A DNA stretch of 64,000 bases, taken from Bacteroidota bacterium. Lineage in GTDB: Bacteria > Bacteroidota > Bacteroidia > Bacteroidales > UBA12077. The position numbers were made by a program, and so were the translations under genes. The first letter of the stretch is position 1. Every line of letters begins with the position of its first letter. The stretch covers positions 771,773 to 835,772 of the forward strand of contig JAHLLG010000001.1 of the NCBI GenBank assembly GCA_020444275.1, read 5' to 3'. The notes beneath the pieces were generated by a model that saw only the letters and a list, made by a program, of their open reading frames with translations, searched no databases and was not told the origin of the DNA. Of this stretch, positions 54,890 to 63,267 are shown piece after piece.

Positions 54890-55843
54890 ATGAAAAAAAC
54901 AAACTTTTTAAAAATTGTAATGACGCTGGTTATGGCGTTTGTTATTACTGGAGCGTTTGCTCAAACAGCAGTTCCTGGAACATCTACAACTGATTATGAT
55001 GCTGCTGGAACAGTAACTGTAATGGAAGGAACAACAGTGCCGTTATATGCACTTCCAGATGGAAACTATCATCCATCTTATGATGCCGATGCTGGAACTG
55101 GATTAACTGCAGGATTTACTTGGTATTGGACAGAAGCACAAGGTGATATTAGTTTTAGTAACAACAACACTGATGCAACAACTTATGACAATTTTGATAA
55201 TTATACTACAATGTCTGGCTTCACTGTTGCGAATTCACCTTATACTGTTAATGTAAAAGAGATTGCTCCAGAAGCTTGGGGTGCTTGTACAGATGCAGGT
55301 GAAAATCTTACTGTTAATGTTGTTGCACAACCTACTGCAACATTAGCTTCAACAACTGCAATAGATGTTTGTGAAGGGAATGGTCCAACTGATGTAGTTG
55401 TTACAACTGCAGATGGATGGCAAAATTATCGTTTGGTGTGGACTTTAGAAATTGCTACTTTAGATGCAGTAGGTGGATCTAAGGATGAATATTTTGATGA
55501 TGAAGATGGTAATGGAGCTGCTGCTGGACAAAAATATGTACCAGAATCTGCATCAGAATCAGCTCCATTAGCTATTGGTGGAGCAGCAGGAGGAACAGCA
55601 GATATTATGACTGTAGCTGACTTTTTGGTAATCAATTCAAAACCAACAGTTTATACATATACTTTAGTGAGTATAAACGATCAGGCATCTCGTTTTGGTG
55701 ATTTTATTACTGTAGATGGTGATGATACTGTACCAGAAGATTTCACTTATTATGCTATCGCTGGTCAAGAACTGGTAATAACTGTAAATCCTGCTCCTAA
55801 TACAGGACCAATTTACCATATTATAAATACATGGGCGCAATAA
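54890..55843 (+). CDS. Secreted 317-residue protein with PxTGPxYH tail
   Basis: The signal peptide (MKKTNFLKIVMTLVMAFVITGAFAQ in two parts, cleavage after about 25 residues) is followed by two Ig/PKD-like regions. The first runs about 40-150 (FTWYWTEAQGDISFS, SPYTVNVKEIAPEAWG) and the second about 150-300 (VCEGNGPTDVVV, YRLVWTLEI). The protein is acidic and alanine/threonine rich, and it ends PAPNTGPIYHIINTWAQ. I know no family name. Its small size and place directly before the type B CTD protein suggest an abundant subunit or adaptor of the same surface assembly. A strong terminator follows it, so it is probably transcribed separately from the CHU_C gene. Confidence 0.85.
   Translation: MKKTNFLKIVMTLVMAFVITGAFAQTAVPGTSTTDYDAAGTVTVMEGTTVPLYALPDGNYHPSYDADAGTGLTAGFTWYWTEAQGDISFSNNNTDATTYDNFDNYTTMSGFTVANSPYTVNVKEIAPEAWGACTDAGENLTVNVVAQPTATLASTTAIDVCEGNGPTDVVVTTADGWQNYRLVWTLEIATLDAVGGSKDEYFDDEDGNGAAAGQKYVPESASESAPLAIGGAAGGTADIMTVADFLVINSKPTVYTYTLVSINDQASRFGDFITVDGDDTVPEDFTYYAIAGQELVITVNPAPNTGPIYHIINTWAQ
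55796..55843 (+). other. C-terminal tail motif, copy 4 (divergent)
   Basis: Codes for PNTGPIYHIINTWAQ and stop. It shares P-x-T-G-P-x-Y-H-I-x-N-x-W with the other three tails. Confidence 0.8.
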
Positions 55844-55867
55844 ATTTTTGATAAAATAAATGCACTT

Positions 55868-55902
55868 AAACTGGTTCAGGTAAAACCTGAACCGGTTTTT
55901 AA
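55868..55902 (+). terminator. Strong terminator between the 317-residue and CHU_C genes
   Basis: AAACTGGTTCAGGT (55868-55881) pairs with ACCTGAACCGGTTT (55885-55898; one T-G pair), with a 3-base loop and a T run. Confidence 0.85.
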
Positions 55903-55941
55903 AAATCGTAACAGAAAAGGCATAACTTAAAATAATTTCAA

Positions 55942-56952
55942 TTGAAAAAACATCTTAACATATTATTTTTATTTATTCTAATAAGTTTAGGGTGGAGTAG
56001 TTATGCACAAAAAAGCACTTTACCTGTTGCATGTGGTGGTAGTTTTGCTACCTATGGAGTTTATGGTGATAATGGAAACTCATTTTTTGAATGGGAAGTA
56101 ACAGGGGGTGATATTATTAGAAATTATAATGATTCCATTGTGGTACAGTGGAATAATGTGGGCGGACCGCATTTTTTAACGGTAACAGAAACCAATATTT
56201 ATGGTTGTGTTGGAGAACCTTACCAGGATACGGTTATCATAACCATACCTTTTGTTGATTTAGGTTTAGATGGTGAGGTTTGCGAAGGAGAATCGTACGA
56301 ATTTATTGCTTCTGCCGATGATGTTACATCGTATTTATGGCAGGATGATTCTGATGGCGAAACATTTATTGCTACCGAATCGGGCGATTATTGGGTAAAA
56401 GTTACTGATGAGTACGGTTGTGTAGCTGCTGATACGGCTGCATTAATAGTGCATGAATTACCTGATGTAGATTTGGGTCCGGACACTACACTTTGTGGTG
56501 AAGAAGGACTTTTCTTTGATGTTTCGGAATATGGAGTGAGTTACGATTGGTTTAATGGAGATATTGCACCAACCTTTACTGCATATACGCAAACCAGAGA
56601 TCAGGAGATTTGGGTAGATGTTACCGATGAGTATGGTTGTGTTGGATCAGATACCGTTGTTGTTCGTTTCTGTGGAGAGCTCGAAATACCTTCTGCATTT
56701 ACACCAAACGATGGTGATAATATTAACCCAACATGGGCAATTGAAGCACTGTTTGCTTTCCCGGATGCTACGGTTGATATTTATAATCGTTGGGGAGACC
56801 GTGTATTTCATTCAACCGGATATTCATCTGATCAGTACTGGGATGGTAAAGATCAAAAAGGTAAAAAGTTACCAATGGATTCGTACTATTATGTTATTGA
56901 CCTGAAAAATGGTGAAGACCCGATAGTTGGAACCGTTACAATTATTAGATAG
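55942..56952 (+). CDS. Type B CTD (CHU_C, gliding-motility type) secreted protein
   Basis: This 336-residue protein has a signal peptide (MKKHLNILFLFILISLGW..YAQ) and a PKD-like domain (about 28-108; FFEWEVTGGDIIRNYNDSIV, VQWNNVGG). Two Ig-like repeats follow (about 110-170 and 172-243; VDLGLDGEVCEGE, VDLGPDTTLCGEE). From about 246 it has a full type B T9SS C-terminal domain: IPSAFTPNDGDNINPTW, VDIYNRWGDRVFHS, YWDGKDQKGKKLPMDSYYYVIDL, TVTIIR. Such domains direct T9SS export and need a SprF-type PorP protein, usually encoded next door, as here. The start is TTG at 55942. An in-frame stop three codons upstream rules out an earlier one. Confidence 0.92.
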   Translation: MKKHLNILFLFILISLGWSSYAQKSTLPVACGGSFATYGVYGDNGNSFFEWEVTGGDIIRNYNDSIVVQWNNVGGPHFLTVTETNIYGCVGEPYQDTVIITIPFVDLGLDGEVCEGESYEFIASADDVTSYLWQDDSDGETFIATESGDYWVKVTDEYGCVAADTAALIVHELPDVDLGPDTTLCGEEGLFFDVSEYGVSYDWFNGDIAPTFTAYTQTRDQEIWVDVTDEYGCVGSDTVVVRFCGELEIPSAFTPNDGDNINPTWAIEALFAFPDATVDIYNRWGDRVFHSTGYSSDQYWDGKDQKGKKLPMDSYYYVIDLKNGEDPIVGTVTIIR

Positions 56953-56992
56953 ATTTGGAAATTAAAGATAGATTGATTTGTTTTGTGGAGTA

Positions 56993-57970
56993 ATGAAGAG
57001 AATATTAATTATACTGTGTATCTTGACGTTGACTGGGTTTTATGCAAAAAGTCAGCAGGAACCTATCTTCAGTCAATATACAATGAACCAATACCTCATT
57101 AACCCGGCTTACGCGGGTAGTGAAGGTTACACCTCATTTAATCTTACAGCACGTCAGCAGTGGCTTGGATTTGAAGATGCACCTATGACGCAGGCTATTA
57201 GTGGGCAAACACGTATTCTCAAAACAAGTTATGTATCAAAATCAAGATCGGTTAGAAAACGAATTAAGAGACGACGTCCAAGTGGTAAAGTAGGTATAGG
57301 CGGGTATTTATATAATGATCAGAATGGCCCGATTGGTAGAACAGGTCTTGAGGTTTCATACGCTTATCATCTTTTCATTAACGACGGACAACTTTCTTTA
57401 GGATTATCATTATCTGCATATCAGTTTAGAGTAAATACAAATGATTTGAGTACCTCGGAAGGTTACGATCCTCTAATTGATGAAGCACGAGAAAGCATGT
57501 TTATTCCCGATGGTAGTGTAGGAATATACTATACATATCAACCATTTTATATAGGTGTATCCTCACGAAATTTATTTCAGGCATCTGTAAAATTTGGTGG
57601 TGATAATAGTTTCTCCGATTATCAGCAGGTTAGGCACTATTATTTAATGACTGGCTACCGATATGATATGGATAATGACTTTGAAATTGAACCTTCCATA
57701 CTAATAAAAACTACTGAAAATTTTAATCTGCAGGCAGATGTATCATTAAGAGGATATTATAAAAGAGATTACTGGTTAGGTTTTTCGTATAGAACTGGAA
57801 ATGCATTTATAACTAATGTGGGAATTAAGGTAGACCGACTATATTTTGGCTATGCCTTTGATTATTCGTTAAACGATATTCAAAGAATTAGTTATGGTTC
57901 ACATGAGATTATGATTGGGTTGAAACTTGGTGATAACACAAGACGTTACAGATGGTTGAACCGATTCTAA
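56993..57970 (+). CDS. PorP/SprF family outer-membrane protein (cargo partner)
   Basis: This 325-residue PorP/SprF barrel starts at the ATG at 56993. The signal peptide ends near YAKSQ and the family opening is EPIFSQYTMNQYLINPAYAGS. An arginine/lysine-rich insertion (about 80-95; SKSRSVRKRIKRRRPS) lies in an early loop. SprF-type members bind and retain type B CTD proteins at the outer membrane. The gene lies 40 bases after the CHU_C gene, so the two form the standard secreted-protein/PorP pair. It is distinct in sequence from the PorP paralog at 18601. Confidence 0.93.
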   Translation: MKRILIILCILTLTGFYAKSQQEPIFSQYTMNQYLINPAYAGSEGYTSFNLTARQQWLGFEDAPMTQAISGQTRILKTSYVSKSRSVRKRIKRRRPSGKVGIGGYLYNDQNGPIGRTGLEVSYAYHLFINDGQLSLGLSLSAYQFRVNTNDLSTSEGYDPLIDEARESMFIPDGSVGIYYTYQPFYIGVSSRNLFQASVKFGGDNSFSDYQQVRHYYLMTGYRYDMDNDFEIEPSILIKTTENFNLQADVSLRGYYKRDYWLGFSYRTGNAFITNVGIKVDRLYFGYAFDYSLNDIQRISYGSHEIMIGLKLGDNTRRYRWLNRF

Positions 57971-57994
57971 GCAAATCAAATGATATCATTAATG

Positions 57995-58024
57995 ATGCTT
58001 TGCAAATGCAAAGCATTTTTTTTG
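57995..58024 (+). terminator. Terminator after the PorP/SprF gene
   Basis: ATGCTTTGCA pairs with TGCAAAGCAT around a 2-base loop, followed by eight T. It ends the CHU_C-porP unit. Confidence 0.85.
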
Positions 58025-58123
58025 CATCTTTTCACTATATTTACGTAATTTAAATCTACATTAATGCAACGTAATAGATAGTAGTTCGTAATAAATTGTA
58101 TAATATGATATTAAAATGCTGTT

Positions 58124-59461
58124 ATGAAAAAGTATATTTCAATATTAGTTAGTGTAGCGGTAATTGTTGTCGCTTTTTTTATTTTGAAACCCAAGTTATC
58201 TGATTCCTATCTGCAAAAAGGAAATGAGCAGTTAGATTCAGCTAACTATGAGTTGGCTGTAGAATATTATAGTAAAGCCTTAAAATTCCATAAGAAAAAT
58301 ACCACAGCTTTGCTTAATAGAGCAAAATCTTATTATCAGTTAGAGCAGTTGGAAAGTTCGCTGAACGATTTTACTGAGCTTCTGGCCGCTGATTCTGCAA
58401 ATTTTCAAGGATATTTTGGAAGAGCACTAATCTATATTAAACAGGAACAGTGGAAAGATGCGTTAAATGATCTGGTAATGGCACAATCAAATGATAATAA
58501 AGTATCTGATGTCCCTTATTTTATTGGATTTTCATATGTAAAGTTAAATGAGTATGAAAAAGCGATAGATGCTTTAAATAATGCCATTGCAATAGATCCG
58601 GGTTATGCAGAGGCCTATTATCAGCGTGGTATTGCAAAAGCTAATTTAGGAGATTTGGAAGGTTCAGCAGCTGATTTTAATAAATCGTTAGAACTGGATA
58701 AAAATAACCTGGATGCTTATGAACGAAGAGTAAAATATAAAATCGATAAAGAAGATTTTAAGGGAGCAATTAGTGATTATGATGCAATCATCGCGTTAGA
58801 TAAAGATAACCAGGATGCTTACTTTCAGAGAGGGTATTTTAAGTTACGAATAAGAGATTTTCAGGGAGCAATTTCTGATTTTGATAAGTCCATAGAGATT
58901 AACCCTAAGCATATAAAATCATATAAAAAGCGAGGCAACGCGAAAGCTGGATTAGGAAAATTTGATGAAGCATTATCTGATTATGATCAGGCATTAGCAT
59001 TAGATAAAGGCGACTTTGAGAGCTACTTTATGAAAGGAAGAATATATTTAAGCAAATCAGATATTAAGAATGCTTCAATACAATTCAGTAAAGCAATACA
59101 GCTTAAAAATGATTACGCAGAAGCATATTATATGAGGGGCGTAACCAAGGCTATGCAGCAGAAATATGAAGAATCTATTCAAGATTTTAATCAAGCAATA
59201 AAATATAATAAAAACTATTTCGAAGCATATTTGGGAAGAGCTACATCTCTTGGAATGCTCGAGCGTCATAATGAAGCTTTAGTTGATTATGATTATTATT
59301 TAAAGCATGTTAAAAATAATGGCAGTGCATTTTTAAATAGGGCTGTTTCAAGAATAAATGTTGATAATACCAAAGGAGGGTGCGAAGATTTAAAAAAAGC
59401 CTTGGAATTAGGCGTTGAGAAAGCGCAGGAAATGTTAAATATGTATTGTTCTAACAATTAA
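58124..59461 (+). CDS. Membrane-anchored tetratricopeptide repeat protein
   Basis: This 445-residue protein has an N-terminal membrane anchor (about 5-22) and then about eleven TPR units of 34 residues to the end. Examples are LAVEYYSKALKFHKKNTTAL, AYYQRGIAKANLGDLEGSAA and AYYMRGVTKAMQQKYEESI. It is probably tethered in the inner membrane with the repeats in the periplasm, serving as a protein-binding scaffold. The partner is unknown. Position after the surface cluster may be coincidence, since a terminator separates them. The next gene starts 3 bases after its stop. Confidence 0.88.
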   Translation: MKKYISILVSVAVIVVAFFILKPKLSDSYLQKGNEQLDSANYELAVEYYSKALKFHKKNTTALLNRAKSYYQLEQLESSLNDFTELLAADSANFQGYFGRALIYIKQEQWKDALNDLVMAQSNDNKVSDVPYFIGFSYVKLNEYEKAIDALNNAIAIDPGYAEAYYQRGIAKANLGDLEGSAADFNKSLELDKNNLDAYERRVKYKIDKEDFKGAISDYDAIIALDKDNQDAYFQRGYFKLRIRDFQGAISDFDKSIEINPKHIKSYKKRGNAKAGLGKFDEALSDYDQALALDKGDFESYFMKGRIYLSKSDIKNASIQFSKAIQLKNDYAEAYYMRGVTKAMQQKYEESIQDFNQAIKYNKNYFEAYLGRATSLGMLERHNEALVDYDYYLKHVKNNGSAFLNRAVSRINVDNTKGGCEDLKKALELGVEKAQEMLNMYCSNN

Positions 59462-59464
59462 GAT

Positions 59465-60526
59465 ATGATTAAGGTTAAAATTTTACTTGCAGGTTTAATT
59501 TTGGTTTGTAGTACGTTTACTTTTGCTCAGAAATCAAATGATCCTGAAGAGAGCATTGATAAATATTTGAAATATTTTTCTGATGAGAACCCTGGAGCAG
59601 TTGTTGCGGTTTATAAAAAAGGAGAAATACTTTTTAACAAAGCATACGGCCTGGCTAATGTGGAGCAGAAACAAAAAATGCAAGCAAATCAATTATTTAA
59701 TTTGCAGGAACTTTCAAAAGCATTTACATCATTAGCCATAATGAAATTGGTTGAAAAAAATAAATTAGAACTTGAAGATGACTTAGTTGATATTTTTAAT
59801 GGATTTCCTGATTATGGAAGAAAAGTTCAAGTGAAATATTTACTGAATCACACATCGGGATTAAACCCTTTTAATGAGCAAGACGTTCAGACAGGTGATC
59901 AGTTGATTAATTACCTATCGAAGCAAGACTCGGTCTTATTTAAACCTGGTTCTAAGTCAAACTATTCAAATTCCGATTATGCATTGTTGGCTAAAATTAT
60001 TGAAGTTAAATCAGGAATGACTTATCCAGAATTTATAAGGAAAAATATTCTTAGAAAATTGAAAATGAATAATACCTATTTTGCTCATGAATTGGATAAA
60101 TCATACCATGTTGCCGCAGGACATTTTAAAAATGAAGAAAAGGAATATTATCCGGATATAGTGTTAAGTGGTTTTTATGGAGAACAGGGGATATACACAA
60201 CATCGCAGGATTTTGCAAAATGGGATTATGCCTTGTATACCAACAAGTTATTAAAGTGTGAAAACCTACAGAAAATATTTACCGTAGTTCCTTTACCCGA
60301 AGAAAAGAGAAAGCATTATTACGGCGGAGGCTGGGCCTTAATGAAAAGAAATGAGACGCGTTACTACTGGCAAGGAGGAATGGGGGGTGGTTATACAAAC
60401 CTGATTCTTCATTTACCAGACACGCAAACTACAGTTCTGATATTAACCAATCGAAATGACGGGTATGATTTTTTGAAAATGGCAATTTATATTGCAAAAC
60501 AATTTGATAAAAGCTTGAAACTATAG
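59465..60526 (+). CDS. Beta-lactamase-fold serine hydrolase relative lacking the serine
   Basis: This 353-residue protein has a signal peptide (about 22 residues, ending FTFAQ) and a class C beta-lactamase/PBP-like fold: PGAVVAVYKKGEILFNKAYG, LLNHTSGLNPF, YSNSDYALLAKIIE and GYTNLILHLPDTQTTVLILTNR. The SxxK active-site motif should lie in FNLQELSKAFTSLAI. The position of the nucleophilic serine is Glu82 (codon 59708-59710), giving ExxK with Lys85 kept. The tyrosine motif (YSN) is present. The third box (usually HxG or KTG) reads QGG. It is probably a non-catalytic binding protein. It forms an operon with the TPR gene. Confidence 0.85.
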   Translation: MIKVKILLAGLILVCSTFTFAQKSNDPEESIDKYLKYFSDENPGAVVAVYKKGEILFNKAYGLANVEQKQKMQANQLFNLQELSKAFTSLAIMKLVEKNKLELEDDLVDIFNGFPDYGRKVQVKYLLNHTSGLNPFNEQDVQTGDQLINYLSKQDSVLFKPGSKSNYSNSDYALLAKIIEVKSGMTYPEFIRKNILRKLKMNNTYFAHELDKSYHVAAGHFKNEEKEYYPDIVLSGFYGEQGIYTTSQDFAKWDYALYTNKLLKCENLQKIFTVVPLPEEKRKHYYGGGWALMKRNETRYYWQGGMGGGYTNLILHLPDTQTTVLILTNRNDGYDFLKMAIYIAKQFDKSLKL

Positions 60527-61870
60527 TTAAAAAGTCAGCGTAAACGTAGTTCCTTTTTCAATTTCCGAGTTGGCGGTAATTGAACCTCCATGCAATCGCA
60601 TAATTTGTTTCGATAAGCTTAAGCCAATTCCTGAACCTTTGGGTTTGGTTGTGAAAAAAGGAATAAAAATTTTATCCAGAACTTCTTTAAGAATTCCCTG
60701 CCCGTTGTCTGTTACCTGAATAGTAACTCTTCCTCTTTTATTGTAATAGGCTTTTACCTGTATGGTTGGATTTTCCCTGTTTTCAAGGGCATGAATGGCA
60801 TTTTTTATTAAGTTAATCAATACCTGTTCTATGAGCTTGGTATCAGCATAAAATTCAATGGATTCGGGTTCTGTAGATACAACATAGTTAATGTTGTTTT
60901 CATTTATTTCTTCTTGCACCAATAGCTTAATATCATCCAAAACATCTTTAACCAAAGCTAACTTAAAATTAGGTTTAGGAATTTTAGTTAAGTTTCTATA
61001 GGTGTTTACAAAGTGCAATAATCCATTACTTCGTTTGTTAATGGTTTTAATGGCCATATGAGCCTCTTCAATTGATTCTTCATCCGGAGGCTGATCGGTA
61101 CCTTTGGCAGCTTTAAACATTAAATCTAATGATGAGGTTATTGAAGAAATAGGGGTGATGGAATTCATAATTTCATGCGTAAGCACCCGGATAAGTTTTT
61201 GCCAGCTTTCAGTTTCCTGATCTTCCAGAACACTTTGAATGTTCTTGATTGTAGCCAGAATAACAACCTTATCGTGCATCTTAAATTCAGTTCCTGATAT
61301 TGCCAATTGCAAAATATCGTCTTCTTCCTGTATTTTAACCAAACAGCTTTTTCCCGGTTCCAACTTAATTAATGTTTGAACAAGCTCGGGACTAATAGAT
61401 TCAAGATCATGAATGTTTTTAACAGAATTAATCTGGAATAATTTTTTAAAAGCATTATTTACCATATCAACTGCACCATTGCGCTGATAGGTAATTATAC
61501 TTACATCAATATTTCGCACCAAAGTTTGCAGATACTGATATTGTTCCTCTTTTTCAGACCTAACCTTCTGAAAATCTTGTATCACATCATTAAACGCCAT
61601 ATTAAGTTCATCAAAAGATGAACCCATGCCTTCAATTTTAAATGATCGGGTAAACTCTGAAAAACGGATAGATTCGAGAAAACTGGCCAGGTCACGATTT
61701 GTTTTATCGATATATTTAAAAATAAGATAAATCTGGAAAATGATGATTAACCCAATTAAAAATGGAGTTATAAAATACTCTAATGTTAGGGTGTAGAAAA
61801 AAAGAAATATTGTTGCTGTTAACAACAATATTCTGAATATAGCTACAAATCGAAAATTTCTAAAGACCAT
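60527..61870 (-). CDS. NtrB-like sensor histidine kinase
   Basis: This 447-residue kinase has two N-terminal membrane helices (about 8-50), almost no periplasmic loop, and a short cytoplasmic linker. A PAS-like region (about 105-210; YQYLQTLVRNIDVSIITYQR, VDMVNNAFKKLF) precedes a DHp helix with the phosphoacceptor His232 (VLTHEIMNSITPI). An HATPase domain follows with N box INLIKNAIHALE, G1 DNGQGI and G2 GSGIGLSLSK. The lack of an outside sensor loop suggests sensing in the membrane or cytoplasm. Its ATG overlaps the end of the response regulator gene by 11 bases, so the two are translationally coupled. Confidence 0.93.
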   Translation of the reverse strand: MVFRNFRFVAIFRILLLTATIFLFFYTLTLEYFITPFLIGLIIIFQIYLIFKYIDKTNRDLASFLESIRFSEFTRSFKIEGMGSSFDELNMAFNDVIQDFQKVRSEKEEQYQYLQTLVRNIDVSIITYQRNGAVDMVNNAFKKLFQINSVKNIHDLESISPELVQTLIKLEPGKSCLVKIQEEDDILQLAISGTEFKMHDKVVILATIKNIQSVLEDQETESWQKLIRVLTHEIMNSITPISSITSSLDLMFKAAKGTDQPPDEESIEEAHMAIKTINKRSNGLLHFVNTYRNLTKIPKPNFKLALVKDVLDDIKLLVQEEINENNINYVVSTEPESIEFYADTKLIEQVLINLIKNAIHALENRENPTIQVKAYYNKRGRVTIQVTDNGQGILKEVLDKIFIPFFTTKPKGSGIGLSLSKQIMRLHGGSITANSEIEKGTTFTLTF

Positions 61871-63236
61871 ATTTTTCCATTCTTCTGTAAAGAGACGTTC
61901 TTGTTAAACCCAGAACTGTAGCTGCTTGAGTTACATTGCCCTGATTTTGTTTGAGTACTTTTACAATAATGTTTTTTTCAACTTCTTCCAAATTATAGGT
62001 GTCAATTTCAATTTCGGCAACTTTCTCACTCCGTGTTGAAAGTAGAAAATCGTCGGGTTGTAATGTATCCGAATCACTCATAATTATTGCTCTTTCTAAG
62101 GCATGCTGTAATTCGCGAACATTACCCGGCCATTGATATTGGTTTAGTTTTTTAAGAGCATCAGCACTTATACCTTTTATCTTTTTCCTGTATTTTTTAG
62201 TGTATATTCCCAGGAAATGGTCAGCAAGTAATGGAATATCACTTACTCTTTCTCGTAATGGAGGCAGATGAATTTCAACCGTATTAATTCTGTATAATAA
62301 ATCTTGCCTGAACGATTCATCTTGTATCATCTGGTGAATATCGTTATTTGTTGCGCAAATCAATCGTACATCTATAGGTGTTTGTTTGTTTGCCCCAACT
62401 CTGGTGATTTCACGCCTTTCCAGAACAGTTAGTAATTTGGCCTGCATAGGTAACGAAAGGTTTCCAATTTCGTCAAGAAATAATGTTCCTCCCGAGGCAA
62501 TTTCAAATCTTCCCGGTTTATCTTTTTTAGCATCCGTAAACGAACCTTTCATATGACCAAATAGCTCACTTTCAAATAAGGTCTCTGCTATTGATCCTAA
62601 ATCTACACTAATAAATACTTCATCTTTTCGTAATGAGTTTCTGTGGAGCGCTCTGGCAACAAGTTCTTTTCCTGTTCCGTTTTCACCCAGTATTAAAACA
62701 TTCGCATCAGTTTTTGCTACTTTATTTATGGTAGAAAAAACTTGTTGCATCTCTGGCGAATTACCAATAAACTCATGAAATGGCTGATCCTGAATAGCGC
62801 TTATCTCTTTCTGTTTTTTTCTTAAGTCGGTAGCTTCACTCTTCGATCGACGAAGTTTAATGGCTGACGATATGGTAGCTAATAGTTTCTCATTTTGCCA
62901 GGGTTTGAGCACAAAATCTGTTGCTCCCAGTTTAATAGCCTTTACTGCCTTTTCTGCATCTCCATAAGCGGTTATAAACACAACAACCGAGTCAGGATCA
63001 ATTTCCATGATCTTGTTTAGCCAGTCGAATCCTTCCTGGCCACTTATGGCATCTTTGGTAAAATTCATGTCTAGCAAAATAACATCATACGCGTCATTAT
63101 GCAGATAATCAGGAATTTTTTCAGGATTCGTTTCTGTCTGAATCAGTTCTACATGATTTTTAAGTAATAGTTTTAGCGCAAATAAGATATCTTCATTATC
63201 GTCTATTGCCAGTATTTTGCCAATCTTTTCACTCAT
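61860..63236 (-). CDS. NtrC-family sigma54-dependent response regulator
   Basis: This 458-residue regulator has three domains. A receiver (about 5-125) has acidic Asp12/Asp13, phosphoacceptor Asp56 (ILLDMNF) and Lys111. An AAA+ sigma54-activation domain (about 155-380) has Walker A GENGTGKE (184-191). A C-terminal Fis-type helix-turn-helix runs about 415-458 (NVTQAATVLGLTRTSLYRRM). The sigma54-contact loop, normally GAFTGA, reads GSFTDA (231-236). The gene is divergent from an efflux adaptor, and in Bacteroidota such pairs often control the neighbouring efflux genes. It is the first gene of the operon with the kinase. Confidence 0.94.
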   Translation of the reverse strand: MSEKIGKILAIDDNEDILFALKLLLKNHVELIQTETNPEKIPDYLHNDAYDVILLDMNFTKDAISGQEGFDWLNKIMEIDPDSVVVFITAYGDAEKAVKAIKLGATDFVLKPWQNEKLLATISSAIKLRRSKSEATDLRKKQKEISAIQDQPFHEFIGNSPEMQQVFSTINKVAKTDANVLILGENGTGKELVARALHRNSLRKDEVFISVDLGSIAETLFESELFGHMKGSFTDAKKDKPGRFEIASGGTLFLDEIGNLSLPMQAKLLTVLERREITRVGANKQTPIDVRLICATNNDIHQMIQDESFRQDLLYRINTVEIHLPPLRERVSDIPLLADHFLGIYTKKYRKKIKGISADALKKLNQYQWPGNVRELQHALERAIIMSDSDTLQPDDFLLSTRSEKVAEIEIDTYNLEEVEKNIIVKVLKQNQGNVTQAATVLGLTRTSLYRRMEKYGL

Positions 63237-63267
63237 AATTACTAAGTTCTAAATAGTTTGTTTAATA

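Noticed and set aside
42684-55843. Tail as a PEP-CTERM or known T9SS type A/B CTD
   Set aside because: There is no membrane helix or Arg cluster (PEP-CTERM) and no 70-100 residue Ig-like sorting domain with the GxYxx[KR] or CHU_C features at the ends of these four proteins.
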